Shown in pieces: positions 1 to 5,982 of a stretch of 7,286 bases of DNA (within the stretch, counting starts at the first letter, position 1; every line of letters begins with the position of its first letter). Under the pieces are notes generated by a model that did not search any database, was not told where the DNA came from, and worked only from the letters and a program-made list of their open reading frames with translations. The translations under genes were made by a program, and so were the position numbers. This DNA is from a bacterium (GTDB lineage Bacteria; B130-G9), in contig JAGHCW010000142.1 of NCBI GenBank assembly GCA_021160245.1, forward strand, positions 1 through 7,286, read 5' to 3'.

Positions 1-222
1 ATAAACGACAAGACGATCGGACAGGAGTTTATCAAGGTCTTCGCAGCAAGACACAAGATCGACGACTCCCTGTTGCCCAAAAAATATATCCAGGGCGTAG
101 GCTACCAAATGCAAGGCGGATACGAGGCGCTGAAGAGTGGCATCGGCTTCAAGGGCCTCGACATGAAGCAGAAAGTGCTCCCGGTCGCGGAGATAAAAAT
201 ACGCGTCGATAAGAAGCGATAG
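1..222 (+). CDS. C-terminal end of an unrecognised protein (5' partial)
   Basis: Reading frame 1 is open from the first base to a TAG at 220-222, giving 73 residues with no start inside the window that would be a convincing N-terminus. The fragment is lysine-rich (ending VDKKR), has no membrane segment and no cysteine, and contains a glycine/aromatic stretch (QGVGYQMQGGYEAL, about residues 35-48). I do not recognise a family. It stops 51 bases before the next gene on the same strand, with no clear terminator or promoter between, so the two could be co-transcribed. Confidence that it is coding rests on the open frame, ordinary codon use and the clean stop; its identity is unknown. Confidence 0.6.
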   Translation: MNDKTIGQEFIKVFAARHKIDDSLLPKKYIQGVGYQMQGGYEALKSGIGFKGLDMKQKVLPVAEIKIRVDKKR

Positions 223-273
223 TCCCCAGGTCGGGCAAGCGCGGAAGCATGGCCCGACTATCAAGAGATTGCT

Positions 274-1494
274 ATGATGAAATTCTGGTCCAAGCTCGCA
301 ACCTGGAAGAAGGTGCTCATTGTCCTGGCCCTCCTGATAGTCCTTTTGGCGGCTGCTGTGGTCGGTTTGGCTGCGAGGTGGTGGCTGCACCTCGCCTTTG
401 GCACGGGCTCGCAGATATGTATCCCCCAGGGATCTCAGACCATTCTCTTCACAACATTCACCTCGACCCGAGCAATTCGACCGGGAGCTGACGGCGAGCT
501 AGAAGAGGTTTTGGTGAGACTTGATGGAAAAGAAAGCATCTCTGCTCCACTTCTGCCGCAGTGCTGTATCCCAGACTCGGACAAATGGGTCCCACTATTT
601 GATTGGCAGGACGAATACAAGCGGGATAAGCTGACTGGCAAGAAACGAGCTCATCAATGGACCGATCTTCTATTTCTGGACCTTCAAACACTCGAGAGTC
701 GGTTGATTCTCAGCGCAGAGGGCTATATCTTCCCTTTCGGTCCACTAAATTGCCTCGATGGCCGATTTATGAATACGAAGCCGAACTACCAGTCGGGTAA
801 TCGCTGGGGCCCGGAGCAGGCTGCCATATTCAATGTAGAAGAGGCCACGTTCAGCACGATTGAGGCGCCGCTGAAGGAGCACCGAGGGCTCATTCTCCTT
901 GGCGAACACGACTACGTTGGCGTTGGCTATAATGCAGAATCCGGGCGCTCCGACGAGGCCTATTCCGAAAGGCTCGGCTACCTCTCACGCAGCGGCGAGA
1001 ACGTCGTGGACAACGTCTATGACATTGTGGGCGTAACTTTCGACCTCAAACGTGTCTTCTTCGTAAAGCATGAGCCACAGGCAAGCGCGGCGACCATTGC
1101 AGCGCTCTGGACATACGCTCCTGACGACGGAACCTCGCAGCGGCTTATGGAATGGACAGGCGAGAAACTGCGCGTCTCAGCCGACTCCAAGCGATTCGGC
1201 TTCCTCGAAACCGAGCAGACGGATAAGTCGTATCGTCACGTCATTCTCGGCGCTCACGTATTTGACATGAATGGCAACGCAATCCAACATTTCCGCTTTT
1301 CGAAACCGATTAGACCAGCGCGCCGGGCGGCCTTATTCGACTGGAGCCCGGACTGGGGAGTCATCGCGTACTTCGACGAATCAGATGTGGTCGTTCAATC
1401 GCTTGATGGCGAGGTTCTGGGCAGATTCAGACTAATCCAATGGTCTCATATAAGAGACTTCTACAGGTCAAGAAAGAGGGATGAGGGGCGCTGA
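274..1494 (+). CDS. Membrane-anchored hypothetical protein, possible beta-propeller-like exported domain
   Basis: A 406-residue protein. Residues 1-13 are basic (several Lys), followed by one hydrophobic segment at about 14-35, then roughly 370 mostly hydrophilic residues. This is the layout of an N-terminal anchor or uncleaved signal with the main domain outside the cytoplasmic membrane. The exported part has repeated beta-type stretches such as DLLFLDLQTLESRLIL (about 130-145), ADSKRFGFLE and DWSPDWGVIAYFDESDVVV (near the C-terminus). These recall TolB/WD40-style blades in which a 'sequence read-out' strand alternates with Asp-containing turns, but no family signature is decisive. The start could be either of two adjacent ATGs (274 or 277), with only a weak AAGAG upstream. 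It converges on the YafK-like gene with 26 bases between them. Function is not known; the fold suggestion is inference. Confidence 0.75.
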   Translation: MMKFWSKLATWKKVLIVLALLIVLLAAAVVGLAARWWLHLAFGTGSQICIPQGSQTILFTTFTSTRAIRPGADGELEEVLVRLDGKESISAPLLPQCCIPDSDKWVPLFDWQDEYKRDKLTGKKRAHQWTDLLFLDLQTLESRLILSAEGYIFPFGPLNCLDGRFMNTKPNYQSGNRWGPEQAAIFNVEEATFSTIEAPLKEHRGLILLGEHDYVGVGYNAESGRSDEAYSERLGYLSRSGENVVDNVYDIVGVTFDLKRVFFVKHEPQASAATIAALWTYAPDDGTSQRLMEWTGEKLRVSADSKRFGFLETEQTDKSYRHVILGAHVFDMNGNAIQHFRFSKPIRPARRAALFDWSPDWGVIAYFDESDVVVQSLDGEVLGRFRLIQWSHIRDFYRSRKRDEGR

Positions 1495-1520
1495 AACTCC
1501 ATCATTGCCGGAATGGCCAT

Positions 1521-2246
1521 CTACTCGAAGACGTATAGTCCGCCTCGGACCTCCACGTTGGGTGGGTTGTGATCATGTTGCTCGAAGTAATCGTAGCCCT
1601 GCTTGAGGTTCTGCCAAAAGGCGAACCACTCTGAGTCCTTGTACTTTTGCATGTTCTCAGGCGTCATTCTGAACGGGAAAATGTGAGTTCTGAAGAAGCG
1701 CTGCCCGCCCCTTAGGGCCGCGTCCGCCAAGGCATATATCTCCTCTATTACGGGGTTCGTCATCGCATAGCACCCGATTGAGGCGCAGCTGCCATGAACC
1801 ATCAGCGCGCTCCCTGTCCAGCCTCGAGCCCTCTCGTAAGCGTTTGGGTATCCCAGATTGAACGCGAGATGGTAATCGCTGGCTGGATTCAGCCGACTAG
1901 GCGTAACGAAATAGAAACCCTCGGGCGCCCTGCCATCTCCCTGCCTCGTCTTTGGACCCAAGCCCTTCCACCCGTATGTGCACACTTTGTAGGATTTGAA
2001 GAGCTTGAAGCGGCTCCCGTCAGAGACCCACATCTCAAGCACCTTGGGCTCTTTGAAAATCCTGACGAAGATCGGCGCGCCGAGGCGCAACCCCGCTGCC
2101 TTGATTTCGGCCTTGAGGGCGGGTTTTACTCTGGCAATCGCTTGTCGAGACCGTCGGCTGCTGGGAATGCGCTCCTGTCCGTCTGCGATCCCGACCAGAG
2201 AAATGAAAAGACCACATGCGACAAAAACCGCGGCTCTGCCATTCAT
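1521..2246 (-). CDS. yafK: YafK/DpaA-family secreted murein L,D-transpeptidase-fold enzyme
   Basis: A 241-residue protein of the YkuD/ErfK catalytic fold, subfamily YafK. The E. coli member (YafK, renamed DpaA/LdtF) is about this length and acts in the periplasm, detaching Braun lipoprotein from peptidoglycan diaminopimelate; most relatives are L,D-transpeptidases. Residues 1-21 form a signal peptide (hydrophobic core about 5-20, cleavage likely after GIA). Family landmarks in order: VRIFKEPKVLEMWV (61-74), YKVCTYGWKGLGPKTRQGD (86-104), APEGFYFV (107-114), the active-site motif HGSCASIGCYAM with His151 and nucleophile Cys159 (151-162), FPFRMTPENM (190-199), and FWQNLKQGYDYFE (210-222). All are intact, so an active enzyme is expected. 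An in-frame ATG at 2276 would add ten residues, but AAAGGAG (2259-2253) lies six bases upstream of the ATG at 2246, which decides this start. No lpp-like partner is visible in the window, so the physiological substrate is open. Confidence 0.92.
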   Translation of the reverse strand: MNGRAAVFVACGLFISLVGIADGQERIPSSRRSRQAIARVKPALKAEIKAAGLRLGAPIFVRIFKEPKVLEMWVSDGSRFKLFKSYKVCTYGWKGLGPKTRQGDGRAPEGFYFVTPSRLNPASDYHLAFNLGYPNAYERARGWTGSALMVHGSCASIGCYAMTNPVIEEIYALADAALRGGQRFFRTHIFPFRMTPENMQKYKDSEWFAFWQNLKQGYDYFEQHDHNPPNVEVRGGLYVFE

Positions 2247-2252
2247 AGGCAT

Positions 2253-2259
2253 CTCCTTT
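2253..2259 (-). promoter_or_regulatory. Ribosome binding site choosing the start of the yafK-like gene
   Basis: The minus strand reads AAAGGAG, then six bases, then ATG at 2246. It is a near-consensus Shine-Dalgarno sequence. It lies inside the ten-codon extension that would begin at 2276, for which no comparable site exists, so it favours the shorter protein beginning MNGRAAVF. Confidence 0.75.
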
Positions 2260-2276
2260 GGATACGACGAAGCCAT

Positions 2277-2304
2277 ATTATGGCCATTTTCATCGGAATG
2301 TCCT
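2277..2304 (-). promoter_or_regulatory. Candidate sigma70-type promoter for the yafK-like gene
   Basis: On the minus strand, AGGACA (2304-2299) is followed after 16 bases by CATAAT (2282-2277). The -10 matches TATAAT at five of six positions and the -35 matches TTGACA at four of six. Transcription would begin near 2270, just upstream of the Shine-Dalgarno site at 2259-2253, giving a leader of about 25 bases. The -10 would sit directly upstream of the alternative ATG at 2276, again favouring the start at 2246. The match is moderate and unsupported by other evidence. Confidence 0.35.
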
Positions 2305-2377
2305 ACTCACTCAACAATGGTAAGGTCCGCAGCGATGGTTTGTCATCAGAAATCCACCGACCCATGATGAATGAGCC

Positions 2378-2410
2378 ACCGGAGTGCATGGGACGCCTCC
2401 ATGCCCCGGT
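2378..2410. repeat. Interrupted 11-bp inverted repeat (hairpin)
   Basis: ACCGG (2378-2382) pairs perfectly with CCGGT (2406-2410), and inside it GCATGG (2386-2391) pairs with CCATGC (2399-2404). The two stems are separated by a 3/1 internal loop and capped by a seven-base loop. It has no adjacent T-run on either strand and lies more than 100 bases from both neighbouring starts, so it does not look like an intrinsic terminator. It could be a protein-binding dyad, a REP-like element or chance. Confidence 0.5.
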
Positions 2411-2512
2411 CTGACTGTCGTCATGCGACGTCTGCTCACGATCCTAAACGCCGTCGCTTGAGACCACAATCCGTGGGAACCCCCTGCATAAAATCTGGAA
2501 ACCAATCACAAG

Positions 2513-2526
2513 CACTACGTGTAGTG
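2513..2526. repeat. Short inverted repeat, operator-like
   Basis: CACTAC (2513-2518) and GTAGTG (2521-2526) are perfect inverted arms separated by two bases. The compact symmetrical form resembles a dimeric regulator half-site pair. It lies about 110 bases upstream of the candidate promoter of the pentapeptide-repeat gene, which is far for a simple operator. Function is a guess. Confidence 0.35.
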
Positions 2527-2637
2527 AGCCGAGCTCAACCGTCTGTTTGATGCCTCATCGAAAAGACCATTCTCACCCAAGTTTACATCAGCAGCGCTCA
2601 TGCCTCTATAGATGGCCTTCGTCATCTATTCTAAAGT

Positions 2638-2666
2638 TTGGCAAGCATATCTACGAAAGTCATAAT
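2638..2666 (+). promoter_or_regulatory. Candidate sigma70-type promoter for the pentapeptide-repeat gene
   Basis: TTGGCA (2638-2643; five of six to TTGACA) is followed by exactly 17 bases and then CATAAT (2661-2666; five of six to TATAAT). Transcription would begin near 2673, about 54 bases before the GTG at 2727. The promoter lies inside the open frame that extends back to 2547, which argues that translation begins downstream of it. Confidence 0.55.
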
Positions 2667-2726
2667 GAGTATCAAAGAGATCAACGGCTCTATTGGTGGC
2701 AAGAACCGTCGCAATGCAGGTGTTTA

Positions 2727-3659
2727 GTGAATAAAATATCAAGACGTGAGGTCATTGAACGCGTTTCCGAGCGAACTCATCTCTCGGGCTTCAGTCTCTA
2801 TGGGCTCGATCTGTCGAGTCTTGACCTCTCCGGTCTCGAATTCAAGGGCACGAATCTATTTCGGGTAAACATGCGAGACACAAGCGCCTCAGGCGCGGAT
2901 TTCATGGATGCCAATTTCCAAAGAGCCAACCTCGCTGGCGCCGACTTTGAGAGAGCGAACCTCGAGCGGGTGAACCTATTCTCAGCCAATGCGCCGGGAG
3001 CGAACTTCCGCGAGGCGCTTCTTATGGGCGCGAGACTTGGAAACGCGAATCTCCAGAACTCAACGTTTGGTGGAGCCGACCTTCGTCGAGCGGAACTGAG
3101 CCGCTGCAATCTATCCGAATCAGACCTCACCGGCGCCCGTCTCTGCGCTGCGACGCTGGGACGCGCCTCGCTCGTCTCCTGCATTTTTGCAGGTGCAGAT
3201 TTAGAGCATGCCGTCCTGGTTGAGGCGAACCTCTCGAAGGCCAATTTGTCCGGCGCAAACTTGAACGCAGCAGACCTCCGGCAAGCAAACCTATCGCAGT
3301 GTTCTGCCAGTCAAGCCTGCTTCGCTCGCGCAAATTTACGAGGCGCCAATCTCCGATCCGCCGTGCTCTACGAGGCCGACCTCAGACAGGCAAGCGCGGC
3401 CGAGGCAAACTTGTCCGGCGCTGTCCTCATCGGGGCAGACCTTTGGAACGCTGACTTCGGGGGCGCCATCTTCAAAAGTGTGGAGCTGGCCTTCGCGCAA
3501 TTGGGGGGAGCCAACTTATCGGAAGCGGTCTTTCAACAGGCTAACCTGAACGAGGCGACGAATTGGGAGAAGGCGAATTTCGCCGGCGCCATATTCGATG
3601 GTTCCACTAAGCTGCCCCCCGGTTTTCGTCAGACCATCAAGGATGCGGTCTTTGTGTAG
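2727..3659 (+). CDS. Pentapeptide-repeat protein
   Basis: From the GTG start the protein is 310 residues. After a short non-repeat head (MNKISRREVIERVSERTHLSG), five-residue repeats of the A(D/N)LXX type run almost without break from about residue 22 to 290, roughly 50 copies, with Leu or Phe at the central position and usually Ala two residues before (for example GADFERANLERVNL, EANLSKANLSGANL). A few repeats deviate, notably around CSASQACF. The C-terminus (AIFDGSTKLPPGF) is a common cap of such proteins. The family folds as a right-handed quadrilateral beta-helix; some members (Qnr, MfpA) mimic DNA and bind gyrase, but most have no known role, and nothing here identifies a partner. There is no signal peptide, so it is probably cytoplasmic. 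An open frame continues upstream to a TTG at 2547, but those 60 codons are His/Trp/Tyr/Arg-rich, lack a ribosome binding site and contain a promoter. AGGTG at 2718-2722 could serve the GTG at 2727. Confidence 0.88.
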   Translation: MNKISRREVIERVSERTHLSGFSLYGLDLSSLDLSGLEFKGTNLFRVNMRDTSASGADFMDANFQRANLAGADFERANLERVNLFSANAPGANFREALLMGARLGNANLQNSTFGGADLRRAELSRCNLSESDLTGARLCAATLGRASLVSCIFAGADLEHAVLVEANLSKANLSGANLNAADLRQANLSQCSASQACFARANLRGANLRSAVLYEADLRQASAAEANLSGAVLIGADLWNADFGGAIFKSVELAFAQLGGANLSEAVFQQANLNEATNWEKANFAGAIFDGSTKLPPGFRQTIKDAVFV

Positions 3660-3681
3660 AGCTCTTTGGGCTAAAGATCTC
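3659..3681. terminator. Hairpin between convergent genes, possible bidirectional terminator
   Basis: GAGCTCTTT (3659-3667) pairs with AAAGATCTC (3673-3681) over nine positions with one C/T mismatch and a five-base loop GGGCT. It begins at the last base of the pentapeptide gene's stop codon and lies in the 65-base gap before the 3' end of the radical SAM gene, the expected place for a shared terminator. There is no T-run after the stem on either strand, so it is not a canonical intrinsic terminator; it may stabilise a 3' end instead. Confidence 0.35.
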
Positions 3682-3724
3682 GATACTGCGCCCTATTCGA
3701 ACTGCGAATCGCTCACGCCATGGC

Positions 3725-4729
3725 TTACAAGACTATCGGGATTTGTAGGCCGCAGCTTGCACAGCTTTTCCCCGAAAGCCCCTTGATTCTGACCGAATAG
3801 CCCGACCGCAGAATCAGCTCATTGCCGCAATTGGGACAATAGGTTGTGGAATGTACGTTGTCTCGTACATTGCCTAAGTAAACGTAGTTAAGCTTGCTTT
3901 TGGCAATCTCTGCGGCTTTGAGCAACGTGGGAATCGGGGTCTCCGGCCTCGTCATCTTGTAGCGGGGAAAATACCGAGAAAAGTGCAGCGGTGTGTCCGG
4001 CCCGAGGTTCTGATGGACCCAGTTAACCAGCCTAGATACCTGGTCGTCACTATCGTTCAGGCCGGGTATGACCAGGTTAGTTACCTCGATGTGCGTAGCC
4101 TTCCCGGCCTGAGCCGCGAAGTCCAAGACCGGCTCAAGCCTCGCCCCGCAGATGTCGCGGTAAAAATCGTCATCCATCGACTTGATGTCCAAGTTGAGGC
4201 CATCAATAAACGGAAGAAGCATCGCGGCAGGCGCCGGGTTGATGAAGCCATTCGTAACTAACGTGGTCTTCAAACCACGCTCTCTTGCGAGCTTGGACGT
4301 CTGAAGGACGTACTCGAACCAGACCAGCGGCTCGGTATATGTAAAGCTGATGCCGATGCAGTCATGCTCGCCGCCGGCAATCTCAATCGCGCGCTCTGGC
4401 GAAAGGTGTGACGTCGGCACGCGTTCTTGCGAGATCTCCCAGTTCTGGCAGTTCTCGCAGCGGAAATTGCAGGCGTTCGGACCAATCGAGAGCACACTAT
4501 TGCCCGGATAAAAATGATAGAGAGGCTTTTTCTCCACAGGATCAACGTGAAGCGCAATCGTCTCCGCAAACGTCGTGCTGAAAAGCTTGCCCCCTTTGTT
4601 CATCCGGCCCCGACAGAGCCCAACCTTGCCTTCGGGGATCACGCACTCATGCGGGCACAGGACGCAGCGAACATTCTTGCCCTCAGATTGCTCATAGAAC
4701 ATCGCCTCTATCAAACGGGTATTCTTCAT
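3725..4729 (-). CDS. amrS: AmmeMemoRadiSam system radical SAM enzyme
   Basis: A 334-residue radical SAM protein related to pyruvate formate-lyase activating enzymes. The 4Fe-4S/SAM motif is CNFRCENC (Cys87, Cys91, Cys94). Upstream lies a family-typical cysteine cluster CVLCPHEC...C (Cys22, 25, 29, 39) followed by VDPVEKKPLYHFYPG (62-76). Downstream are FTYTEP (129-134), LVTNGF (157-162), LNLDIKS (178-184), and IPGLND (221-226). A C-terminal zinc-ribbon-like pair, CPNC (298-301) and CASC (323-326), closes the protein. This architecture is that of the radical SAM member that occurs with AMMECR1 and Memo proteins; its substrate is not established. Neither AMMECR1 nor Memo is in this window. The ATG at 4729 overlaps the stop of the upstream polyprenyl synthase (ATGA), with AGGAGG nine bases before it, so the two are translationally coupled. 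Start and full length are well supported. Confidence 0.93.
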   Translation of the reverse strand: MKNTRLIEAMFYEQSEGKNVRCVLCPHECVIPEGKVGLCRGRMNKGGKLFSTTFAETIALHVDPVEKKPLYHFYPGNSVLSIGPNACNFRCENCQNWEISQERVPTSHLSPERAIEIAGGEHDCIGISFTYTEPLVWFEYVLQTSKLARERGLKTTLVTNGFINPAPAAMLLPFIDGLNLDIKSMDDDFYRDICGARLEPVLDFAAQAGKATHIEVTNLVIPGLNDSDDQVSRLVNWVHQNLGPDTPLHFSRYFPRYKMTRPETPIPTLLKAAEIAKSKLNYVYLGNVRDNVHSTTYCPNCGNELILRSGYSVRIKGLSGKSCASCGLQIPIVL

Positions 4730-5790
4730 CGACCAAGGCCTCCTGATTGGTTTCCCAATTCCTCTCCCGTGCGCTTAAACTCAAGAAGCGATTGCTCGCC
4801 TCTTTCAATCATCATCTCGCAGAGCGCGGCGAGATTGTCGGCAAGACCGTCGCCTCGATCAAGCGCCGAAATACAGCGTTGTGCCTTGCCAAAAGAACCC
4901 ATCGCGGCATCGAGCGTGGCCGAAAGGGCATCCCCCTTAAGCACGAGCTTCCTGATTCGCGACTCCTCCTCCAGCCATGATTCAACGTTGTCCGACGCCA
5001 ACAGCCGTCGGCTTCTAAACGGCGATTCACGAACCTCGCTATCATCGCCAGATGCCTCAAGCGCCAGAATAACCGGCAACGTGATAACCCCATGCGAGAG
5101 GTCCTGGCCACAAGGTTTGCCCATTGGCTCGTCATCGCTTGTGAAATCAAGCAGATCATCGACTATCTGAAAGCCCTGTCCAAAAAGCCGCCCGAACTCA
5201 GAGAGAGCGTCCGAATCGGCTCCGTTGTGGCCATGAAGACTCGATCCAATCCTGCAGGACGCGGCAAAAAGCTCGGCCGTCTTGCGATTGATGATGCTCA
5301 TATATTGATCAACCGTGAGCGAGAGATTGAAGAGGTTCGCCTGCTCGGTCAACTCGCCCTCGGCACACAATTCCACAGCGCCAGCAAGTTGGGCTAACGC
5401 CTCAAACTCCTGACTCTCCGCAAGTTTCCTGAGGCATTTGGCGAATAGAAAATCGCCTAGCAAGATCGAGCCCTTGTCGCCGAAAAGCCGCGCAACCGTC
5501 GGGCGCCGGCGCCTCGCGCATGCGCGGTCGATCACGTCATCGTGCAACAGCGTGGCCAGATGCAGCATCTCAACCGCACACCCGAGCTTTGCGACTCGGC
5601 TTGAGTTTGCCTTCTGACCGTTCTTGCTGATTAAGAGCAGTAAGCCTGCTCGAAGCAGCTTGCCCTGGCTCTCAAGCGAGCTTTTAAGCGACTCGTCCGC
5701 CGGCAGCTCATCGGCCGACATGACCTCTCGAAGCAGCTGCCGAACATCCGCAAGCTCGCTCGAAACGCCACAGAATATGTCATTGTTCAT
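4726..5790 (-). CDS. Long-chain polyprenyl diphosphate synthase (trans-isoprenyl, IspB/HepT type)
   Basis: A 354-residue all-alpha trans-prenyltransferase that condenses isopentenyl diphosphate onto an allylic diphosphate. The first aspartate-rich motif is DDVID (Asp84, 85, 88) in HLATLLHDDVID. The second is DDLLD (211-215) in FQIVDDLLDF. Other substrate-binding elements are KLLR (44-47), an Arg run RRRRPT (93-98), RKTAELF (169-175), and GKPCGQDLSHGVITLP (224-239). The small residues Ala-Thr five and four before the first motif resemble octaprenyl-type IspB (TATLLHDD), suggesting a product of C35 or longer, typically a quinone side chain. Two departures from the usual GGKxxRP are Gln42 for the first Gly and Ala48 for Pro; both look tolerable. 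The middle-to-C-terminal part (about 245-300) is less conserved. The start is the ATG at 5790; a GTG directly before it (5793) is an alternative. It leads a two-gene operon with the radical SAM gene. Confidence 0.93.
   Translation of the reverse strand: MNNDIFCGVSSELADVRQLLREVMSADELPADESLKSSLESQGKLLRAGLLLLISKNGQKANSSRVAKLGCAVEMLHLATLLHDDVIDRACARRRRPTVARLFGDKGSILLGDFLFAKCLRKLAESQEFEALAQLAGAVELCAEGELTEQANLFNLSLTVDQYMSIINRKTAELFAASCRIGSSLHGHNGADSDALSEFGRLFGQGFQIVDDLLDFTSDDEPMGKPCGQDLSHGVITLPVILALEASGDDSEVRESPFRSRRLLASDNVESWLEEESRIRKLVLKGDALSATLDAAMGSFGKAQRCISALDRGDGLADNLAALCEMMIERGEQSLLEFKRTGEELGNQSGGLGR
4739..4744 (-). promoter_or_regulatory. Ribosome binding site for the radical SAM gene inside the upstream gene
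   Basis: The minus strand has AGGAGG within the last codons of the polyprenyl synthase gene, nine bases before the ATG at 4729. With the four-base ATGA overlap it shows that the radical SAM gene is translated from the same message and probably coupled to its neighbour. Confidence 0.75.
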
Positions 5791-5834
5791 CACCGCCCGC
5801 TCTGCCTCGTTTCTATATCTTGAAGCCCGATCTC

Positions 5835-5863
5835 AAAATACGACTCATTCGTTTGGGCGTCAA
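5835..5863 (-). promoter_or_regulatory. Sigma70-type promoter of the polyprenyl synthase-radical SAM operon
   Basis: On the minus strand TTGACG (5863-5858; five of six to consensus) is followed by exactly 17 bases and TATTTT (5840-5835; four of six). Transcription would begin near 5828 and give a leader of about 38 bases before the ATG at 5790. It is the best-formed promoter on this strand in the gap and would drive both genes of the operon. Confidence 0.6.
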
Positions 5864-5908
5864 TAGCGCTGGTTGTGAATGTGTAGGAGGGAAAACCCTT
5901 GAGCAAAG

Positions 5909-5938
5909 TTCAATTGCGTAATAATCTCTTGATATACT
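5909..5938 (+). promoter_or_regulatory. Candidate extended -10 promoter for the propeller-repeat gene
   Basis: TGATATACT (5930-5938) contains TATACT (five of six to TATAAT) preceded by the TGn of an extended -10 element. A poor -35, TTCAAT (5909-5914), sits 18 bases upstream. The start of transcription would be near 5945, leaving a leader of about 44 bases before the ATG at 5989. The region is AT-rich compared with its surroundings, as expected for a promoter. Confidence 0.45.
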
Positions 5939-5976
5939 GTTTTTAGTTTATCGGAAAATGGATAAATCACATCTTA

Positions 5977-5982
5977 GGGGAG
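5977..5982 (+). promoter_or_regulatory. Ribosome binding site for the propeller-repeat gene
   Basis: GGGGAG at 5977-5982 lies six bases before the ATG at 5989. It selects this start over an ATG at 5958, which begins a short unrelated frame. Confidence 0.65.

Larger units (their letters stand above)
2247..2726. other. Intergenic region between divergent yafK-like and pentapeptide-repeat genes
   Basis: This 480-base stretch separates two divergently transcribed genes. It contains a candidate promoter for each neighbour (2277-2304 minus, 2638-2666 plus), an interrupted 11-bp hairpin (2378-2410), and a short inverted repeat (2513-2526). Frames that run through it (for example the extension of the downstream frame back to 2547, or antisense frames to about 2414) give His/Arg/Ser/Trp-rich translations with no family resemblance and no ribosome binding site, so I regard it as non-coding apart from a possible 20-codon frame at 2665-2727. 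No tRNA or obvious riboswitch was recognised. Confidence 0.6.

Noticed and set aside
249-491. 80-codon frame overlapping the start of the membrane-anchored gene
   Set aside because: It runs out of frame across the signal-anchor region of the larger gene and gives a Gly/Pro/Cys-rich sequence with no family features.
1480-1503. Possible stem GATG/CATC spanning the end of the membrane-anchored gene, considered as a terminator
   Set aside because: It needs a bulge and a G-T pair, has a large loop and no T-run.
2214-2216. Cys11 of the YafK-like protein as a lipoprotein cysteine
   Set aside because: The cysteine is too near the N-terminus and within the hydrophobic core, and the preceding FVA does not fit a lipobox; an ordinary signal peptide ending after GIA fits better.
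1794-2414. 206-codon plus-strand frame antisense to the yafK-like gene
   Set aside because: It lies opposite a gene with full-length family landmarks, its translation is Pro/Arg/Cys-rich without any motif, and it has no ribosome binding site.
2798-3244. 148-codon minus-strand frame within the pentapeptide-repeat gene
   Set aside because: The periodic GC-rich repeat codons remove stops from the opposite strand; the translation (repeated SAP, RFA) mirrors the pentapeptide pattern.
3695-3709. ATTCG-5-CGAAT hairpin in the convergent gap
   Set aside because: Only five base pairs, no T-run, and a better hairpin is present at 3659-3681.
4427-5170. 247-codon plus-strand frame opposite the radical SAM and polyprenyl synthase genes
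   Set aside because: It is antisense to two strongly supported genes across their junction, and its Ser/Arg-rich translation has no recognisable domain.
5887-5900. AGGG-AAAA-CCCT mini-hairpin upstream of the propeller gene
   Set aside because: Only four base pairs; too short to support a regulatory or terminator call.
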